A DNA stretch of 64,000 nucleotides from Oceanobacillus manasiensis (GTDB lineage Bacteria; Bacillota; Bacilli; Bacillales; Amphibacillaceae), in the NCBI RefSeq assembly GCF_000724085.1, contig NZ_CCDL010000001.1, positions 744,001 to 808,000 on the forward strand. Reading direction: 5' to 3'. Shown piece after piece: positions 1-8,303 of the stretch. The position numbers and the translations under genes were made by a program. Below the pieces are notes generated by a model. That model saw nothing but the letters and a program-made list of their open reading frames with translations. It was not told the DNA's origin and did not search any database. Numbering within the stretch: position 1 is the first letter of the stretch; each line of letters begins with the position of its first letter.

Positions 1-1
1 G

Positions 2-190
2 CTCATTATTAGAGGGGCGATGCCTCTTGGTGTATTTTTAGGAGGTATTGGCAGTACATTATGGGGAGTGAGGCCGTTATATGTATTAATTGGTGGTGTC
101 ATTTGTATGGTAGCAATACTTGGAATTATGTTACCTTACTTTACCTTTATGGATGATGTAGAAATAGAGAAAAAGCGAAATGCATCCTAA
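2..190 (+). CDS. MFS-type transporter, C-terminal fragment
   Basis: Open frame running in from the window edge; 62 codons and a TAA are present. The visible peptide has two hydrophobic stretches separated by a short GVRPLYV turn and ends in a charged tail (EIEKKRNAS), as in the last two helices of a major facilitator transporter. The substrate cannot be told. It is co-directional with the desaturase gene, but a 10-bp-arm palindrome and a promoter lie between them, so they are probably separate units. The family call rests on a short hydrophobic fragment and is tentative. Confidence 0.5.
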   Translation, partial: LIIRGAMPLGVFLGGIGSTLWGVRPLYVLIGGVICMVAILGIMLPYFTFMDDVEIEKKRNAS

Positions 191-192
191 AT

Positions 193-262
193 ATACATGA
201 CACTTGTCATGTATGCCTCTTGACGTTTATGACTTATATTAACTGTAAGAAATTCTTATAAT
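193..262 (+). promoter_or_regulatory. Putative des promoter with DesR-type operator
   Basis: A palindrome with perfect 10-bp arms (ATACATGACA / TGTCATGTAT, 2-bp centre) lies at 193-214. A TATAAT -10 box is at 257-262, with no good -35 17 bp upstream (TTATAT). A further ATGAC half-site follows near 228-233. The palindrome centre is about 65 bp upstream of the expected start site. In B. subtilis, DesR-P activates des from a region about 28-77 bp upstream of the start. A strong -10, a poor -35 and an upstream palindrome fit an activator-dependent promoter; binding by this DesR is inferred. Confidence 0.55.
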
Positions 263-304
263 AGTAATAGATAAAATTCGTCATAAAAACGTTGGAGGGT
301 ATAT

Positions 305-1357
305 ATGAGTAAACAAAAACAAGCACAATTAAGAAACAGTGTAAAACCTTTTACAGGCTCGGATCGTAAGGCAAGTATTATACAGCTGTTGAACACCGTT
401 CTTCCTTTCTTATTGTTGTGGTTTCTTGCTTATCAAAGCCTAGCTGTTTCCATATGGCTTACGCTAGCACTTGCTGTTATCGCATCAGGATTTGTCATAC
501 GGATCTTTATTATTTTTCACGACTGTACACACGGTTCGTTCTTTGATGGAAGTAAAGCTAATCGGATAGTGGGAACCATTACTGGCATTATCACCCTGTT
601 TGCTTTTGAGAAGTGGAAAAGAGACCATGCGATACATCATGCTACAAGTAGTAATCTGGATAAACGTGGCACAGGTGATGTATGGGTCATGACTGTAGAA
701 GAGTACAAAGCGGCTTCCGTTTGGGGAAGACTCGCATACCGCTTATACCGTAATCCGTTTGTACTGTTTGGTTTAGGACCTATTTACCTATTTCTTATTT
801 CCAATCGCTTTAACCGAAAAGGTGCGAGGAAAAAGGAAAAAATGAATACGTATTTAATAAATACTTCAATCGTGTTGATATATGGGTTGTTAATTTGGGC
901 GATTGGCTGGCAGGCATTCCTAATCATTCAGCTTCCTATCCTTTTCATTTCTGGTTCTCTCGGTATTTGGCTGTTTTATGTACAGCATCAGTTTGAGGAT
1001 TCCTATTTTGAAAATGAAGAAGAGTGGGATTATGTGAAAGCTGCAGTTGATGGTAGTTCTTATTACAAATTACCAAAAGTTATGCAGTGGCTAACAGGCA
1101 ACATTGGTTATCACCATGTTCATCATCTAAGCCCGAGAGTACCAAATTACCGTCTTGAGCAAGCGCATGAATCCACACCACCGCTTCAAAAGGCAACGAC
1201 TATTACGCTGAAAACTAGCTTGCAGTCCATCCGCTTTCGTCTGTATGATGAGGCGACCAGGACATTCGTTAGTTTCAAAGAAGTAAAGGCTCTACTTAAA
1301 AATCCAAAAACCAATTTAAATATAAACACAGGTAAGACAAGCTTTCAGGAAGAGTAA
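305..1357 (+). CDS. des: Membrane fatty acid desaturase (Des type)
   Basis: Acyl-lipid desaturase that introduces a cis double bond into membrane phospholipid acyl chains when fluidity drops. At 350 aa it is close to the 352 aa of B. subtilis Des (delta-5 type). The three histidine clusters for the di-iron centre are visible: HDCTH near residue 75, HAIHH near 108 and HHVHH near 274, with paired hydrophobic segments before the first and between the second and third. The GGAGGG ribosome site sits 6-7 bases before the ATG. It is followed by its own terminator and then desK-desR, the same order as in B. subtilis, so cold-inducible control by DesKR is expected. The regiospecificity of the double bond is not readable from sequence. 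Confidence 0.93.
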   Translation: MSKQKQAQLRNSVKPFTGSDRKASIIQLLNTVLPFLLLWFLAYQSLAVSIWLTLALAVIASGFVIRIFIIFHDCTHGSFFDGSKANRIVGTITGIITLFAFEKWKRDHAIHHATSSNLDKRGTGDVWVMTVEEYKAASVWGRLAYRLYRNPFVLFGLGPIYLFLISNRFNRKGARKKEKMNTYLINTSIVLIYGLLIWAIGWQAFLIIQLPILFISGSLGIWLFYVQHQFEDSYFENEEEWDYVKAAVDGSSYYKLPKVMQWLTGNIGYHHVHHLSPRVPNYRLEQAHESTPPLQKATTITLKTSLQSIRFRLYDEATRTFVSFKEVKALLKNPKTNLNINTGKTSFQEE

Positions 1358-1400
1358 ACAAGCAAAGCCCTTCAAGATATCTTGAAGGGTTTTGCTTTGT
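1358..1400 (+). terminator. Intrinsic terminator after des
   Basis: CCCTTCAAG-ATAT-CTTGAAGGG core extended by GCAAAG/TTTTGC, immediately after the des stop codon. It separates des from desKR, so the two-component genes should have their own promoter in the next 100 bases. Confidence 0.8.
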
Positions 1401-1504
1401 ATGGGAAAAAGGTATAAAATTTTATGAAACATACATTTTTGCTAATAGGTGAGAAGCGCTTAAACATAAACGGCTTATAGAAAGAAGGTACGGAGGTGGC
1501 ATAT

Positions 1505-2641
1505 ATGCAAAATTGGTATCATATTTTTCCGAAGAGTACAGGGCTAAGTGCGTTCGCATGGCTTGTTTTTTGTCTGCTTCCTTTTTATTTTATCTTTCGC
1601 TCTACCTCACTCGTGGAAACATTGCTCGGAGTTGTGCTGATCGTGCTCTTTTTCACAACCTACCGTCTTTCCTTTATAAAGAAAGGTTGGACCGTATATG
1701 TTTCGATTTCTATTGAAATAGTGATCAGTATTGGGATGATTCTCTATTTTGCATATGTCTATTTCTCGTTATTCCTTGCGTTTTATATAGGGAATATAGA
1801 GAGTAAAGCAGGTTTTATCGTTCTATACATTGTTAATCTGGTCACCACAGTCTCAGCAGTCAGTGTTGGCTTTATAATGGATAGTCCACAGTTTATTGCT
1901 CAAACCCCTTTTATCGTAGTTAGTATCGTTGGTGTAATTCTTCTTCCTCTTACGCTAAATAGCCGGAACAAACGGGAAAAGTTAGAGAGGAAACTGGAAG
2001 ATGCCAACCAGAAGATATCCAGACTAATGGTAATCGAAGAGCGACAACGGATCGCGAGGGATCTTCATGATACACTCGGCCAGAAGCTCTCCCTTATTGG
2101 GTTGAAGAGTGACTTGGCAAAAAAAATTATAGAACGTGATCCTGAAACAGCAAAAAAAGAAGTGGATGATATCAACCACACTGCGCGTATGGCTTTAAAA
2201 GAAGTGCGAGAAATGGTTTCAGATATGAAGCATGCAAAACTCAAAGATGAGATCATTCATGCAAAGCACATTCTTGAAGCTGCAGAAATTACATTTCATT
2301 TTAATGAAGAAAATACAAGCAATGATCTACCGCTTTTAGTGGAAAATGTGCTTGGTATGTGTTTAAAAGAAGCAGTTACGAATGTAGTTAAACATAGTAA
2401 GGCGACGATGTGCCATGTTGACATTAGCAATACCCAAAATGAACAGGTGCTCATTGTTCGTGATAATGGGGTTGGGGCTGTAGGAACGGGTGAACTGCGA
2501 AAGGGAAATGGCCTCCAAGGCATAAAAGAAAGGTTGGATTTCGTAAATGGATACTTAGCCGTTGATACACTGGGTGGCACAACCCTCACCATACGGATTC
2601 CTAAGGCGATCCAGCAAAAGGGAAAGGAAGGGCTTGAATGA
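1505..2641 (+). CDS. desK: Membrane-thermosensor histidine kinase DesK
   Basis: Senses membrane thickness/fluidity and phosphorylates or dephosphorylates DesR. The N-terminal ~155 residues are hydrophobic, with about five membrane segments. A coiled coil (about 157-178) leads to a HisKA_3 motif RDLHDTLGQ and an HATPase region (NVVKHS, DNGVGA, GNGLQGIKERL). With the ATG at 1505 the phospho-acceptor is His188, the same number as in B. subtilis DesK, and Lys10 falls where the N-terminal 'buoy' lies in that protein. An in-frame GTG at 1496 would overlap the GGAGG ribosome site (1492-1496), so 1505 is preferred (378 aa). The stop overlaps the desR start (ATGA), indicating translational coupling. 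Confidence 0.93.
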   Translation: MQNWYHIFPKSTGLSAFAWLVFCLLPFYFIFRSTSLVETLLGVVLIVLFFTTYRLSFIKKGWTVYVSISIEIVISIGMILYFAYVYFSLFLAFYIGNIESKAGFIVLYIVNLVTTVSAVSVGFIMDSPQFIAQTPFIVVSIVGVILLPLTLNSRNKREKLERKLEDANQKISRLMVIEERQRIARDLHDTLGQKLSLIGLKSDLAKKIIERDPETAKKEVDDINHTARMALKEVREMVSDMKHAKLKDEIIHAKHILEAAEITFHFNEENTSNDLPLLVENVLGMCLKEAVTNVVKHSKATMCHVDISNTQNEQVLIVRDNGVGAVGTGELRKGNGLQGIKERLDFVNGYLAVDTLGGTTLTIRIPKAIQQKGKEGLE

Positions 2642-3234
2642 TACGAATTGTTATTGCAGAGGATCAAGGCATGCTGCTCAGTGCACTTGGTTCCCTGCTA
2701 AACTTGGAAGAGGATATGGAAGTAATCGGGAAAGCCAAGAATGGGGAAGAAGCAATCAAAATGGTGAAAAGTCTACAGCCAGATATTTGCATAATGGATA
2801 TTGAGATGCCTGTAAAAAGCGGACTTGATGCAGCGGAACAGTTGAAGGGCGAGCCTTGTCATGTAATCATCCTTACCACTTTTGCTCGTAGTGGATATTT
2901 TCAGCGTGCGCGTTCTGCAAATGTAAGAGGTTACTTATTAAAAGATAGCCCTAGTGAGGAGTTGGTAGATGCTGTACGTACCATCATGGACGGCAGGAGG
3001 ATTTATGCACCAGAATTAATTGATATGGTGTATCGTGATGAAAGCCCTTTAACGGATAGAGAGGAACAGGTAATTAAGCTTATTGCTGATGGGAAAACAA
3101 CGAAAGAAATAGCCAAGGAGTTATACCTTACGAATGGTACCGTACGAAACTATGTATCCGTGATCCTAGATAAATTAGGCGTAAGTAACCGGATAGAAGC
3201 AATCTCCAAGTTTAGGGAACAAGGCTGGTTTTGA
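2638..3234 (+). CDS. desR: LuxR/NarL-type response regulator DesR
   Basis: Response regulator that activates the desaturase gene when phosphorylated by DesK. Receiver domain (about 1-120) with acidic pocket EDQ at 8-10, phospho-acceptor Asp54 (CIMDIEMP) and Lys near 103; LuxR-type helix-turn-helix in the last 65 residues (LTDREEQVIKLIADGKTTKEI). The length of 198 aa is typical. It overlaps desK by four bases and is closed by a terminator at 3255-3283. Recognition comes from close similarity to the B. subtilis pair plus the adjacent desaturase gene. Confidence 0.93.
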   Translation: MIRIVIAEDQGMLLSALGSLLNLEEDMEVIGKAKNGEEAIKMVKSLQPDICIMDIEMPVKSGLDAAEQLKGEPCHVIILTTFARSGYFQRARSANVRGYLLKDSPSEELVDAVRTIMDGRRIYAPELIDMVYRDESPLTDREEQVIKLIADGKTTKEIAKELYLTNGTVRNYVSVILDKLGVSNRIEAISKFREQGWF

Positions 3235-3254
3235 GCAAATAATGCAAACTAGAA

Positions 3255-3283
3255 AAAGCCTCCTCTTGGAAAGAGAAGGCTTT
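3255..3283. terminator. Bidirectional terminator between desR and htpX
   Basis: AAAGCCT ... AGGCTTT stem continued by CTCTT/AAGAG with a 3-base loop, between two convergent genes. Confidence 0.7.
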
Positions 3284-3296
3284 AGCTGATTTGAAA

Positions 3297-4172
3297 TTAA
3301 CTTAGACGGCGAATTCGTTCATTAAGATCTGGATGTGTAGAGAAAATGCTCATTTTACGTTTTCCATTAATTTTTAATGTCGAGACAGAGGTGTCATCAC
3401 CGCGTACACGGTCAGCATATGTTTTCAATGATTCCAGCGCATGTTTCATTTTATCTTTACCTGCAAGGTCAGCGCCCCCGCGATCGGCATGGTATTCCCG
3501 GTGTCGTGAGTACGCGTAAACAACAAGGCTACCCAGTATGGAAAAGATAATTTGGAAGAAGATAATGGCAAGGAAGTGGACAATTGGTGCCAGTTCTTCC
3601 TTAACAAAACGCGTTACAGCAAATGCGGCAATTCGTGCCAGGAATACGACAAAGGTATTAACAACCCCTTGCAACAGTGTCATTGTAACCATGTCTCCAT
3701 TTGCAACGTGAGCTACTTCATGTGCAATAACACCCTCAACTGCATCGTCATCCATTTCATGAAGTAATCCAGTTGAAACGGCAACGAGAGAACGCTTTTT
3801 AGAAGGTCCTGTAGCAAAAGCGTTTACCTCACGAGAATCATACATCCCTACTTCAGGCATGTGCATAAGACCAGCTGCTCTTGAAAGGCGGTGTACCTTT
3901 TCTACAACTTCTCGCTCAGATTGAGATAAATTCCCACTAGGGTCCAGTACACGTACGCCCATCATTTTCTTAGCCATCCATCTGGACATAGCTAGTGAAA
4001 TAAAAGATCCTGTAAAACCGATAATTGCACTAAATATAAGTAATGTACCAAATTGAATTGTGCCATCTGGCCCAATATAGTTCCATGTGCCCGGTATTAG
4101 CATAAAAATAATTGAAATTGTTGCTAATACCAAAATGTTCGTTAGTAAAAAGTAAAAAATCCGTTTACCCAC
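3297..4172 (-). CDS. htpX: Membrane zinc metalloprotease HtpX
   Basis: M48-family integral-membrane endopeptidase that degrades misfolded membrane proteins with its active site facing the cytoplasm. Zinc motif HEVAH (in [14 protein letters not shown]) near residue 150, followed downstream by the glutamate-bearing EYHAD segment. Two N-terminal membrane helices precede the protease domain, and two more hydrophobic stretches follow the HExxH. The 291-aa length fits the family. The start is GTG, preceded by GAGGGTGAG. The gene has its own upstream region and is convergent with desR. In B. subtilis the htpX homologue (ykrL) is stress regulated; no operator was recognised here. Confidence 0.93.
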   Translation of the reverse strand: MGKRIFYFLLTNILVLATISIIFMLIPGTWNYIGPDGTIQFGTLLIFSAIIGFTGSFISLAMSRWMAKKMMGVRVLDPSGNLSQSEREVVEKVHRLSRAAGLMHMPEVGMYDSREVNAFATGPSKKRSLVAVSTGLLHEMDDDAVEGVIAHEVAHVANGDMVTMTLLQGVVNTFVVFLARIAAFAVTRFVKEELAPIVHFLAIIFFQIIFSILGSLVVYAYSRHREYHADRGGADLAGKDKMKHALESLKTYADRVRGDDTSVSTLKINGKRKMSIFSTHPDLNERIRRLS

Positions 4173-4308
4173 GTACTCACCCTCTATACTTTATTTTTAT
4201 TGTCTTTGTTCGTCAAAATTTGTGAACTATTCACATAATACATTATACCTTTTAACAGGCTACTTATCAATCTAAACCCTACATACTTACTTATTATAAG
4301 CTTGTTAT

Positions 4309-4337
4309 TTGACATCACCATTTATCTTTATTAGCAT
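4309..4337 (+). promoter_or_regulatory. Putative SigA promoter for the WrbA-like gene
   Basis: TTGACA (4309-4314), 17-bp spacer, TAGCAT (4332-4337). It lies about 125 bp upstream of the flavoprotein start, in a 290-bp stretch without genes. Confidence 0.5.
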
Positions 4338-4462
4338 AGTGACGTAATGTAAGCAGATTATATGGGTGAGACTACCTTGCATAAAATGCAATGGCATGTG
4401 AAAAATATAGGCTGAGTACCTTACAAACACAACATATTTTTAAGGCAGAAGGAGACAGAACA

Positions 4463-5065
4463 ATGGCAGACGTAAAATTAGCAGTAATTTACTATAGCTC
4501 TACAGGAACGAATTATCAAATGGCAAAATGGGCGGAAGAAGCAGGAAAGGAAGCAGGTGCAGAAGTACGTGTAGTAAAAGCACCTGAATTAGCGCCTGAA
4601 GCAGCGATCGCTTCAAACCCAGCTTGGAAGGAACATTATGAAGCAACAAAGGATGTACCAGAAGCAACTTCTGATGATATAGAGTGGGCTGATGCAATTA
4701 TTTTCAGCATGCCAACACGTTTTGGTAATGTCCCATCTCAAATGAAACAATATATAGATTCACAGGGCGGACTTTGGGCAACTGGAAAAACAGTTAACAA
4801 AGCTGTCAGTGTAATGGTTTCTGCATCAAACGCACATGGTGGACAAGAAGCAACAGCACTTTCTTTCTATACTACTATGATGCACTGGGGTGCCATTATC
4901 GTAGCGCCTGGTTATACTGATGACTCTATTCCCGCAGCGGGTGGAAATCCATACGGAACAAGCGTGACACAGGGACAAGATGGAAAAATGGTTGAAAATG
5001 TGGAGCCTGCTGTGAAGCATCAGGTGAAACGTACGGTTGAGGTTGCTGCAAAACTAAACGCTTAA
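4463..5065 (+). CDS. wrbA: NAD(P)H:quinone oxidoreductase, WrbA type
   Basis: Flavodoxin-fold FMN enzyme that reduces quinones by two electrons, limiting semiquinone and oxidative stress. The FMN phosphate loop is YYSSTGTNYQ near residues 10-19, and FSMPTRFGNVPSQMKQYID is the typical WrbA flavin-contact/tetramer segment. At 200 aa it matches the WrbA family (about 198). A longer frame starts at 4391, but AGAAGGAG lies just before the ATG at 4463 and the family N-terminus (ADVKLAVIYYS) begins there. It is monocistronic, with a promoter upstream and a strong terminator after it. Confidence 0.88.
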   Translation: MADVKLAVIYYSSTGTNYQMAKWAEEAGKEAGAEVRVVKAPELAPEAAIASNPAWKEHYEATKDVPEATSDDIEWADAIIFSMPTRFGNVPSQMKQYIDSQGGLWATGKTVNKAVSVMVSASNAHGGQEATALSFYTTMMHWGAIIVAPGYTDDSIPAAGGNPYGTSVTQGQDGKMVENVEPAVKHQVKRTVEVAAKLNA

Positions 5066-5081
5066 ATCGAATAATGAAAAG

Positions 5082-5109
5082 GGCTGGGACATAACGTCCC
5101 AGCCTTTTT
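5082..5109 (+). terminator. Terminator after wrbA, shared with a repeat end
   Basis: GGCTGGGAC-ATAAC-GTCCCAGCC followed by TTTTT. The left arm is also the left terminal inverted repeat of the intergenic element that starts here, so the repeat end doubles as a terminator. Confidence 0.8.
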
Positions 5110-5444
5110 AAAAAACGAACAATAATAAACAAGTGCTTAATTACCGCTCAGGAAAATACTCCGCTTTCCGTGGGCACGGCCTTAGTCTCCTCAGAAGCAA
5201 AAATCGCTTCTTGCGGGGCCTTCGGACTCGTGCTGTTCCCACTGGACAAGTAAGGCTTCGTCAGCGATTCATCGCACGCAGAAAATGCGAATGCATTTTC
5301 AAGGAGTCTCCGTATTTATCCTTCGCTAAAGTGTGATTCAGATATCCAAAAATTAGGGGGGGATCCGGATGTGTTCGAACTTTTTCTGCATTGCTCCGTT
5401 TGAATGTACGATTTTTTCTTGTTTGATTTTCTTATGTCCCAGCC
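5082..5444. repeat. MITE-like intergenic repeat, copy 1
   Basis: 363-bp non-coding element with perfect 13-bp terminal inverted repeats (GGCTGGGACATAA at 5082-5094, its complement at 5432-5444). A second copy lies at 53334-53629. Conserved internal features are a GTGGGCACGGCC arm, an AGAAGC-loop-GCTTCT hairpin and a GGCC...CGTGCTGTTCCCAC arm, which together could fold into one long imperfect stem. Compared with copy 2, this copy carries about 59 extra bases (5246-5304) that include the perfect hairpin GAAAATGC-GAAT-GCATTTTC. No transposase is present. The short open frames across it are not plausible genes. Confidence 0.75.
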
Positions 5445-5659
5445 TCATTTTGAGTTTGTTTTTTAGCTCAGCTAAATCAACCAAGCATGGGTTGGAATCA
5501 ACCAAAAGTTAGTGAGAATCAAAGGCCGTCCCGTTCACCACGAAAGCGGTCGTCGCATACCCCTTTTCCTACTGTATCCCACACTATCCGTTTCAGAATA
5601 TCAGACATGGGTAAACTTAAACTATTAGAAAAATTTATTTTAGAAGGGGAGTGTAGTAG
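5445..5659. other. Intergenic stretch before the P450 gene
   Basis: No gene is seen. It contains two direct copies of AATCAACCAA (near 5476 and 5498) and a later AATCAA, which may be the remnant of another intergenic repeat. No convincing promoter was found for the downstream P450. Confidence 0.4.
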
Positions 5660-6919
5660 GTGAATTCAGGTAAGCAAATACCGCAAGAAAAAGGCTTGGA
5701 TCATAGTATGGCGCTGCTTAAAGAAGGCTATCGTTTTGTGCCAAATCGCCTTCAGCAGTATCGTTCCCGTATATTTCAGACTCGTATGATGGCTGGAAAA
5801 AAGGTCATTTGCATCAGTGGTAAGGAAGCCACAGAACTGTTTTATGATAAGGAGTGCTTTAAGCGCGAAGGAGCTGCACCCAAACGGATTAAGGAAAGCT
5901 TGTTTGGTGTCGGCGGCGTCCAAGGCATGGATGGAGATGCACATCAGCATCGAAAGCATCTGTTTATGTCCCTGATGACTCGGGATAGTCTAAAGGAAAT
6001 CGCAACAATTTGCCGAGAAAAATGGCAACAGTCTGCCACAGAATGGGTAACAAAAGACAACATTGAACTGTTCCCTGAGGCAGAAAAAATAATGTGTCGA
6101 ACAGCTTGTGAGTGGGTTGGTGTGCCATTATGGGCTAAAGACCTCTCCATTAGAACGCAAGACTTAAGTGATATGATAGATGCCTTTGGTGCTTCGGGGC
6201 CTCGCCATTGGAAGGGGCGGGTAGCCAGGAATCGTGCTGAAAAATGGATTGAAGATATTGTGGAACGTGTCCGGAATGGTGAACTGCGCATAGAGGAGGC
6301 AAAGCCATTATATATCGTTTCATGGCATAAAGATTTGGACGGGAACCTGCTTGATACGCACACTGCGGCTGTAGAAATTCTAAATCTATTACGTCCAATT
6401 GTAGCGATCGCCCGTTTTGTCACATTTGGTGCCTTAGCAATTCACGATTTCCCTAAAACAAAAGCTAAGATGGCAGACAATAAAGGGGATTACGTTAAAT
6501 GGTTTGTACAGGAAGTTCGTCGATACTATCCTTTTGCACCTTTTACAGGAGCTTTGACAGCAAAAGCCTTTGACTGGCAGGGGTATCATTTTAAAAAAGA
6601 TACCTTGGTCATCCTCGATATATACGGAACAAATCATAGTCCTGAACTTTGGTCAGAGCCGAATCGCTTTAAACCAGAACGATTTGAAGATTGGGAAGGA
6701 AGTCCGTTTGACTTTATCCCACAGGGTGGCGGAGAGTATGATAAAGGACATCGTTGTGCGGGTGAATGGTTAACCATTGAATTAATGCAAACAAGTCTAG
6801 CCTTCCTTACGCAGGATATCGCGTATGGGGTTCCTGCTCAAGACCTTTCGTATAGCATGAGGCGAATTCCAACACATCCCAAAAGCAACTTTGTAATGGA
6901 AAACATTAGATTTAAATAA
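5660..6919 (+). CDS. Fatty-acid peroxygenase, cytochrome P450 CYP152 family
   Basis: H2O2-driven P450 that hydroxylates fatty acids at the alpha/beta position without a reductase partner; closest remembered relative is B. subtilis P450BS-beta (YbdT, CYP152A1). At 419 aa it shows the heme thiolate Cys366 (GHRCAGEW), the substrate-carboxylate pair Arg245-Pro246 (LLRPIVAI), the ExxR-like segment QEVRRYYPF and the PERFEDW meander. Gln88 (VQGMDGDAH) occupies the position that is Gln in the hydroxylases and His in the alkene-forming OleT decarboxylase, which favours hydroxylation. The start is GTG with AGGGGAG upstream. It stands alone, closed by a terminator; no ferredoxin or reductase gene is nearby, as expected for a peroxygenase. 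Confidence 0.92.
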   Translation: MNSGKQIPQEKGLDHSMALLKEGYRFVPNRLQQYRSRIFQTRMMAGKKVICISGKEATELFYDKECFKREGAAPKRIKESLFGVGGVQGMDGDAHQHRKHLFMSLMTRDSLKEIATICREKWQQSATEWVTKDNIELFPEAEKIMCRTACEWVGVPLWAKDLSIRTQDLSDMIDAFGASGPRHWKGRVARNRAEKWIEDIVERVRNGELRIEEAKPLYIVSWHKDLDGNLLDTHTAAVEILNLLRPIVAIARFVTFGALAIHDFPKTKAKMADNKGDYVKWFVQEVRRYYPFAPFTGALTAKAFDWQGYHFKKDTLVILDIYGTNHSPELWSEPNRFKPERFEDWEGSPFDFIPQGGGEYDKGHRCAGEWLTIELMQTSLAFLTQDIAYGVPAQDLSYSMRRIPTHPKSNFVMENIRFK

Positions 6920-6926
6920 AAATTAT

Positions 6927-6973
6927 AAAAAGCCTAGGGGACAAGCAACAGTTGCATGTCTCCTAGGCTTTTT
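6927..6973 (+). terminator. Terminator after the P450 gene
   Basis: AAAAGCCTAGG ... CCTAGGCTTTTT stem, extended inward by GACA/TGTC, with T-rich flanks on both sides. Confidence 0.85.
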
Positions 6974-7002
6974 AAATGTAATTTACTACTGTATTAAAAC
7001 AA

Positions 7003-7038
7003 AATAGATGATGCTGTCGTAAGGCAGCATCATCTATT
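7003..7038 (-). terminator. Terminator for the DUF2817 gene
   Basis: Perfect 14-bp inverted repeat AATAGATGATGCTG ... CAGCATCATCTATT with an 8-base loop. On the minus strand it is followed by a T-rich run, fitting the gene that ends at 7055. Confidence 0.75.
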
Positions 7039-7054
7039 AACAGTTGTAAAGCAG

Positions 7055-8191
7055 TTATACCACAGAAGAAGGAAGTACTTTTTCTGCTCCGAGAACCACC
7101 CTCATTGCCTTTCTTGCTTCCTTCATGACATCTGATTGCCATACCTCGTCATTTGGGTAAAACATTTCTCGAAATTCATTTAAAATAAAGTTCCTATTAG
7201 AATTCTTTTCAGCGCCTTCCCAGTAAAGTTGGTTTTCTAGCACGATGGTCATAAGTTCTCTTAATTCTGCTTTTTTATCATCACCAAAGGTTCCAAATTC
7301 AAATAAAGCAGAGAAAAGCTTTTTATCCGGATAATGCTTCTCTTGTATTTGGTAGAAATGTTGATTGGAATCCCCCACAACTTTCTTATCTGAAAACTTC
7401 ATGATATTTTTCAGTGGATAACGTGACTTTAATTCATCCTCGCTCTGTTCTTCATATGGTGGGACAACCATCGTCAATTCGTTACTGGGTCCTAAAGCAG
7501 TATGCCAGTCCATGTGGACGATTTGATTATATTGTTCAAGCAGGTCTTTTTGTAATGATCTTACGTATTGTGCATTTTCCTCTAATGCTTTTCCACCATA
7601 ATATACGCCGCGTTCAAATTCATATTGACCCATGCTTTTAGCGTGTTTCATGTTAGCATAGCCTTCTTTAGCCAATGCCTTTGTTAAAGTTTTAAATAAT
7701 CTGCTCTGCTCACTGGTTATATCTTTAATCTTCCCGTTTGGAAGGAAAAGTTCTTTTTCTTTTTCGTACTTTTTATTTACATCTATAGGTAAAGGTCCTT
7801 CTTCTTCAATATAATTTCGATTAAGGTCAATGTTGTTTTCCGTAACTCGACGGAAGTTTCTCATCCCCCATGGATTGATGGCATGTACAAGGCAAATACC
7901 AGTCGTTTCAGGTTGTAACTGCTGTATATATTCTTCGACAAATAGGTGAATACACGCTGCCCCGGCATAGCCCTCTATCCCATGCTCTCCTGATGAAAGT
8001 AGTGCAACCTTGTCTTTTTCACTTGTAGCGTCCGCACGAATGATATCAATTGTATTATCATTCTCTTCCTTTCCGATGTGTACTGTTTCAAGTGAAGCGT
8101 TAGGCCAGATTGATTTGACTTTGTCTAAGTGATTTCGGAAAACGGCTCTGGAAGTTTCATAGTCTTTTTGAAAATAAGATCCCACTTTCAT
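7055..8191 (-). CDS. DUF2817 / M14-like carboxypeptidase-fold protein
   Basis: Probable zinc-dependent peptidase or amidohydrolase of the DUF2817 group, related in fold to M14 carboxypeptidases; the substrate is unknown. Visible metal-site motifs are SSGEHGIEGYAG (HxxE, about residues 66-77), NNIDLNRNY (about 128-136) and a late DWHTALGP histidine (about 228). No signal peptide is evident, so it is likely cytoplasmic. The length of 378 aa suits the family. The ATG is preceded by GGAAAGGA. It is divergent from the sodium channel gene and closed by a strong hairpin at 7003-7038. Confidence 0.75.
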   Translation of the reverse strand: MKVGSYFQKDYETSRAVFRNHLDKVKSIWPNASLETVHIGKEENDNTIDIIRADATSEKDKVALLSSGEHGIEGYAGAACIHLFVEEYIQQLQPETTGICLVHAINPWGMRNFRRVTENNIDLNRNYIEEEGPLPIDVNKKYEKEKELFLPNGKIKDITSEQSRLFKTLTKALAKEGYANMKHAKSMGQYEFERGVYYGGKALEENAQYVRSLQKDLLEQYNQIVHMDWHTALGPSNELTMVVPPYEEQSEDELKSRYPLKNIMKFSDKKVVGDSNQHFYQIQEKHYPDKKLFSALFEFGTFGDDKKAELRELMTIVLENQLYWEGAEKNSNRNFILNEFREMFYPNDEVWQSDVMKEARKAMRVVLGAEKVLPSSVV

Positions 8192-8303
8192 CTTTCCTTT
8201 CCATCGATTTTCCTTTTCAATTCCCGTTTATACATATTTAAAACTAGAAGTGACAAATAAAGCCTGGCTAAGTAAAATAGGATTAAGAGGAGGAATACCA
8301 TAA

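Noticed and set aside
4391-4462. N-terminal extension of the WrbA-like protein
   Set aside because: The extension has no ribosome site; AGAAGGAG and the family N-terminus point to the ATG at 4463.
5133-5336. Open frame inside the MITE-like repeat
   Set aside because: It is not preserved in the second copy, and the region is structured and non-coding.
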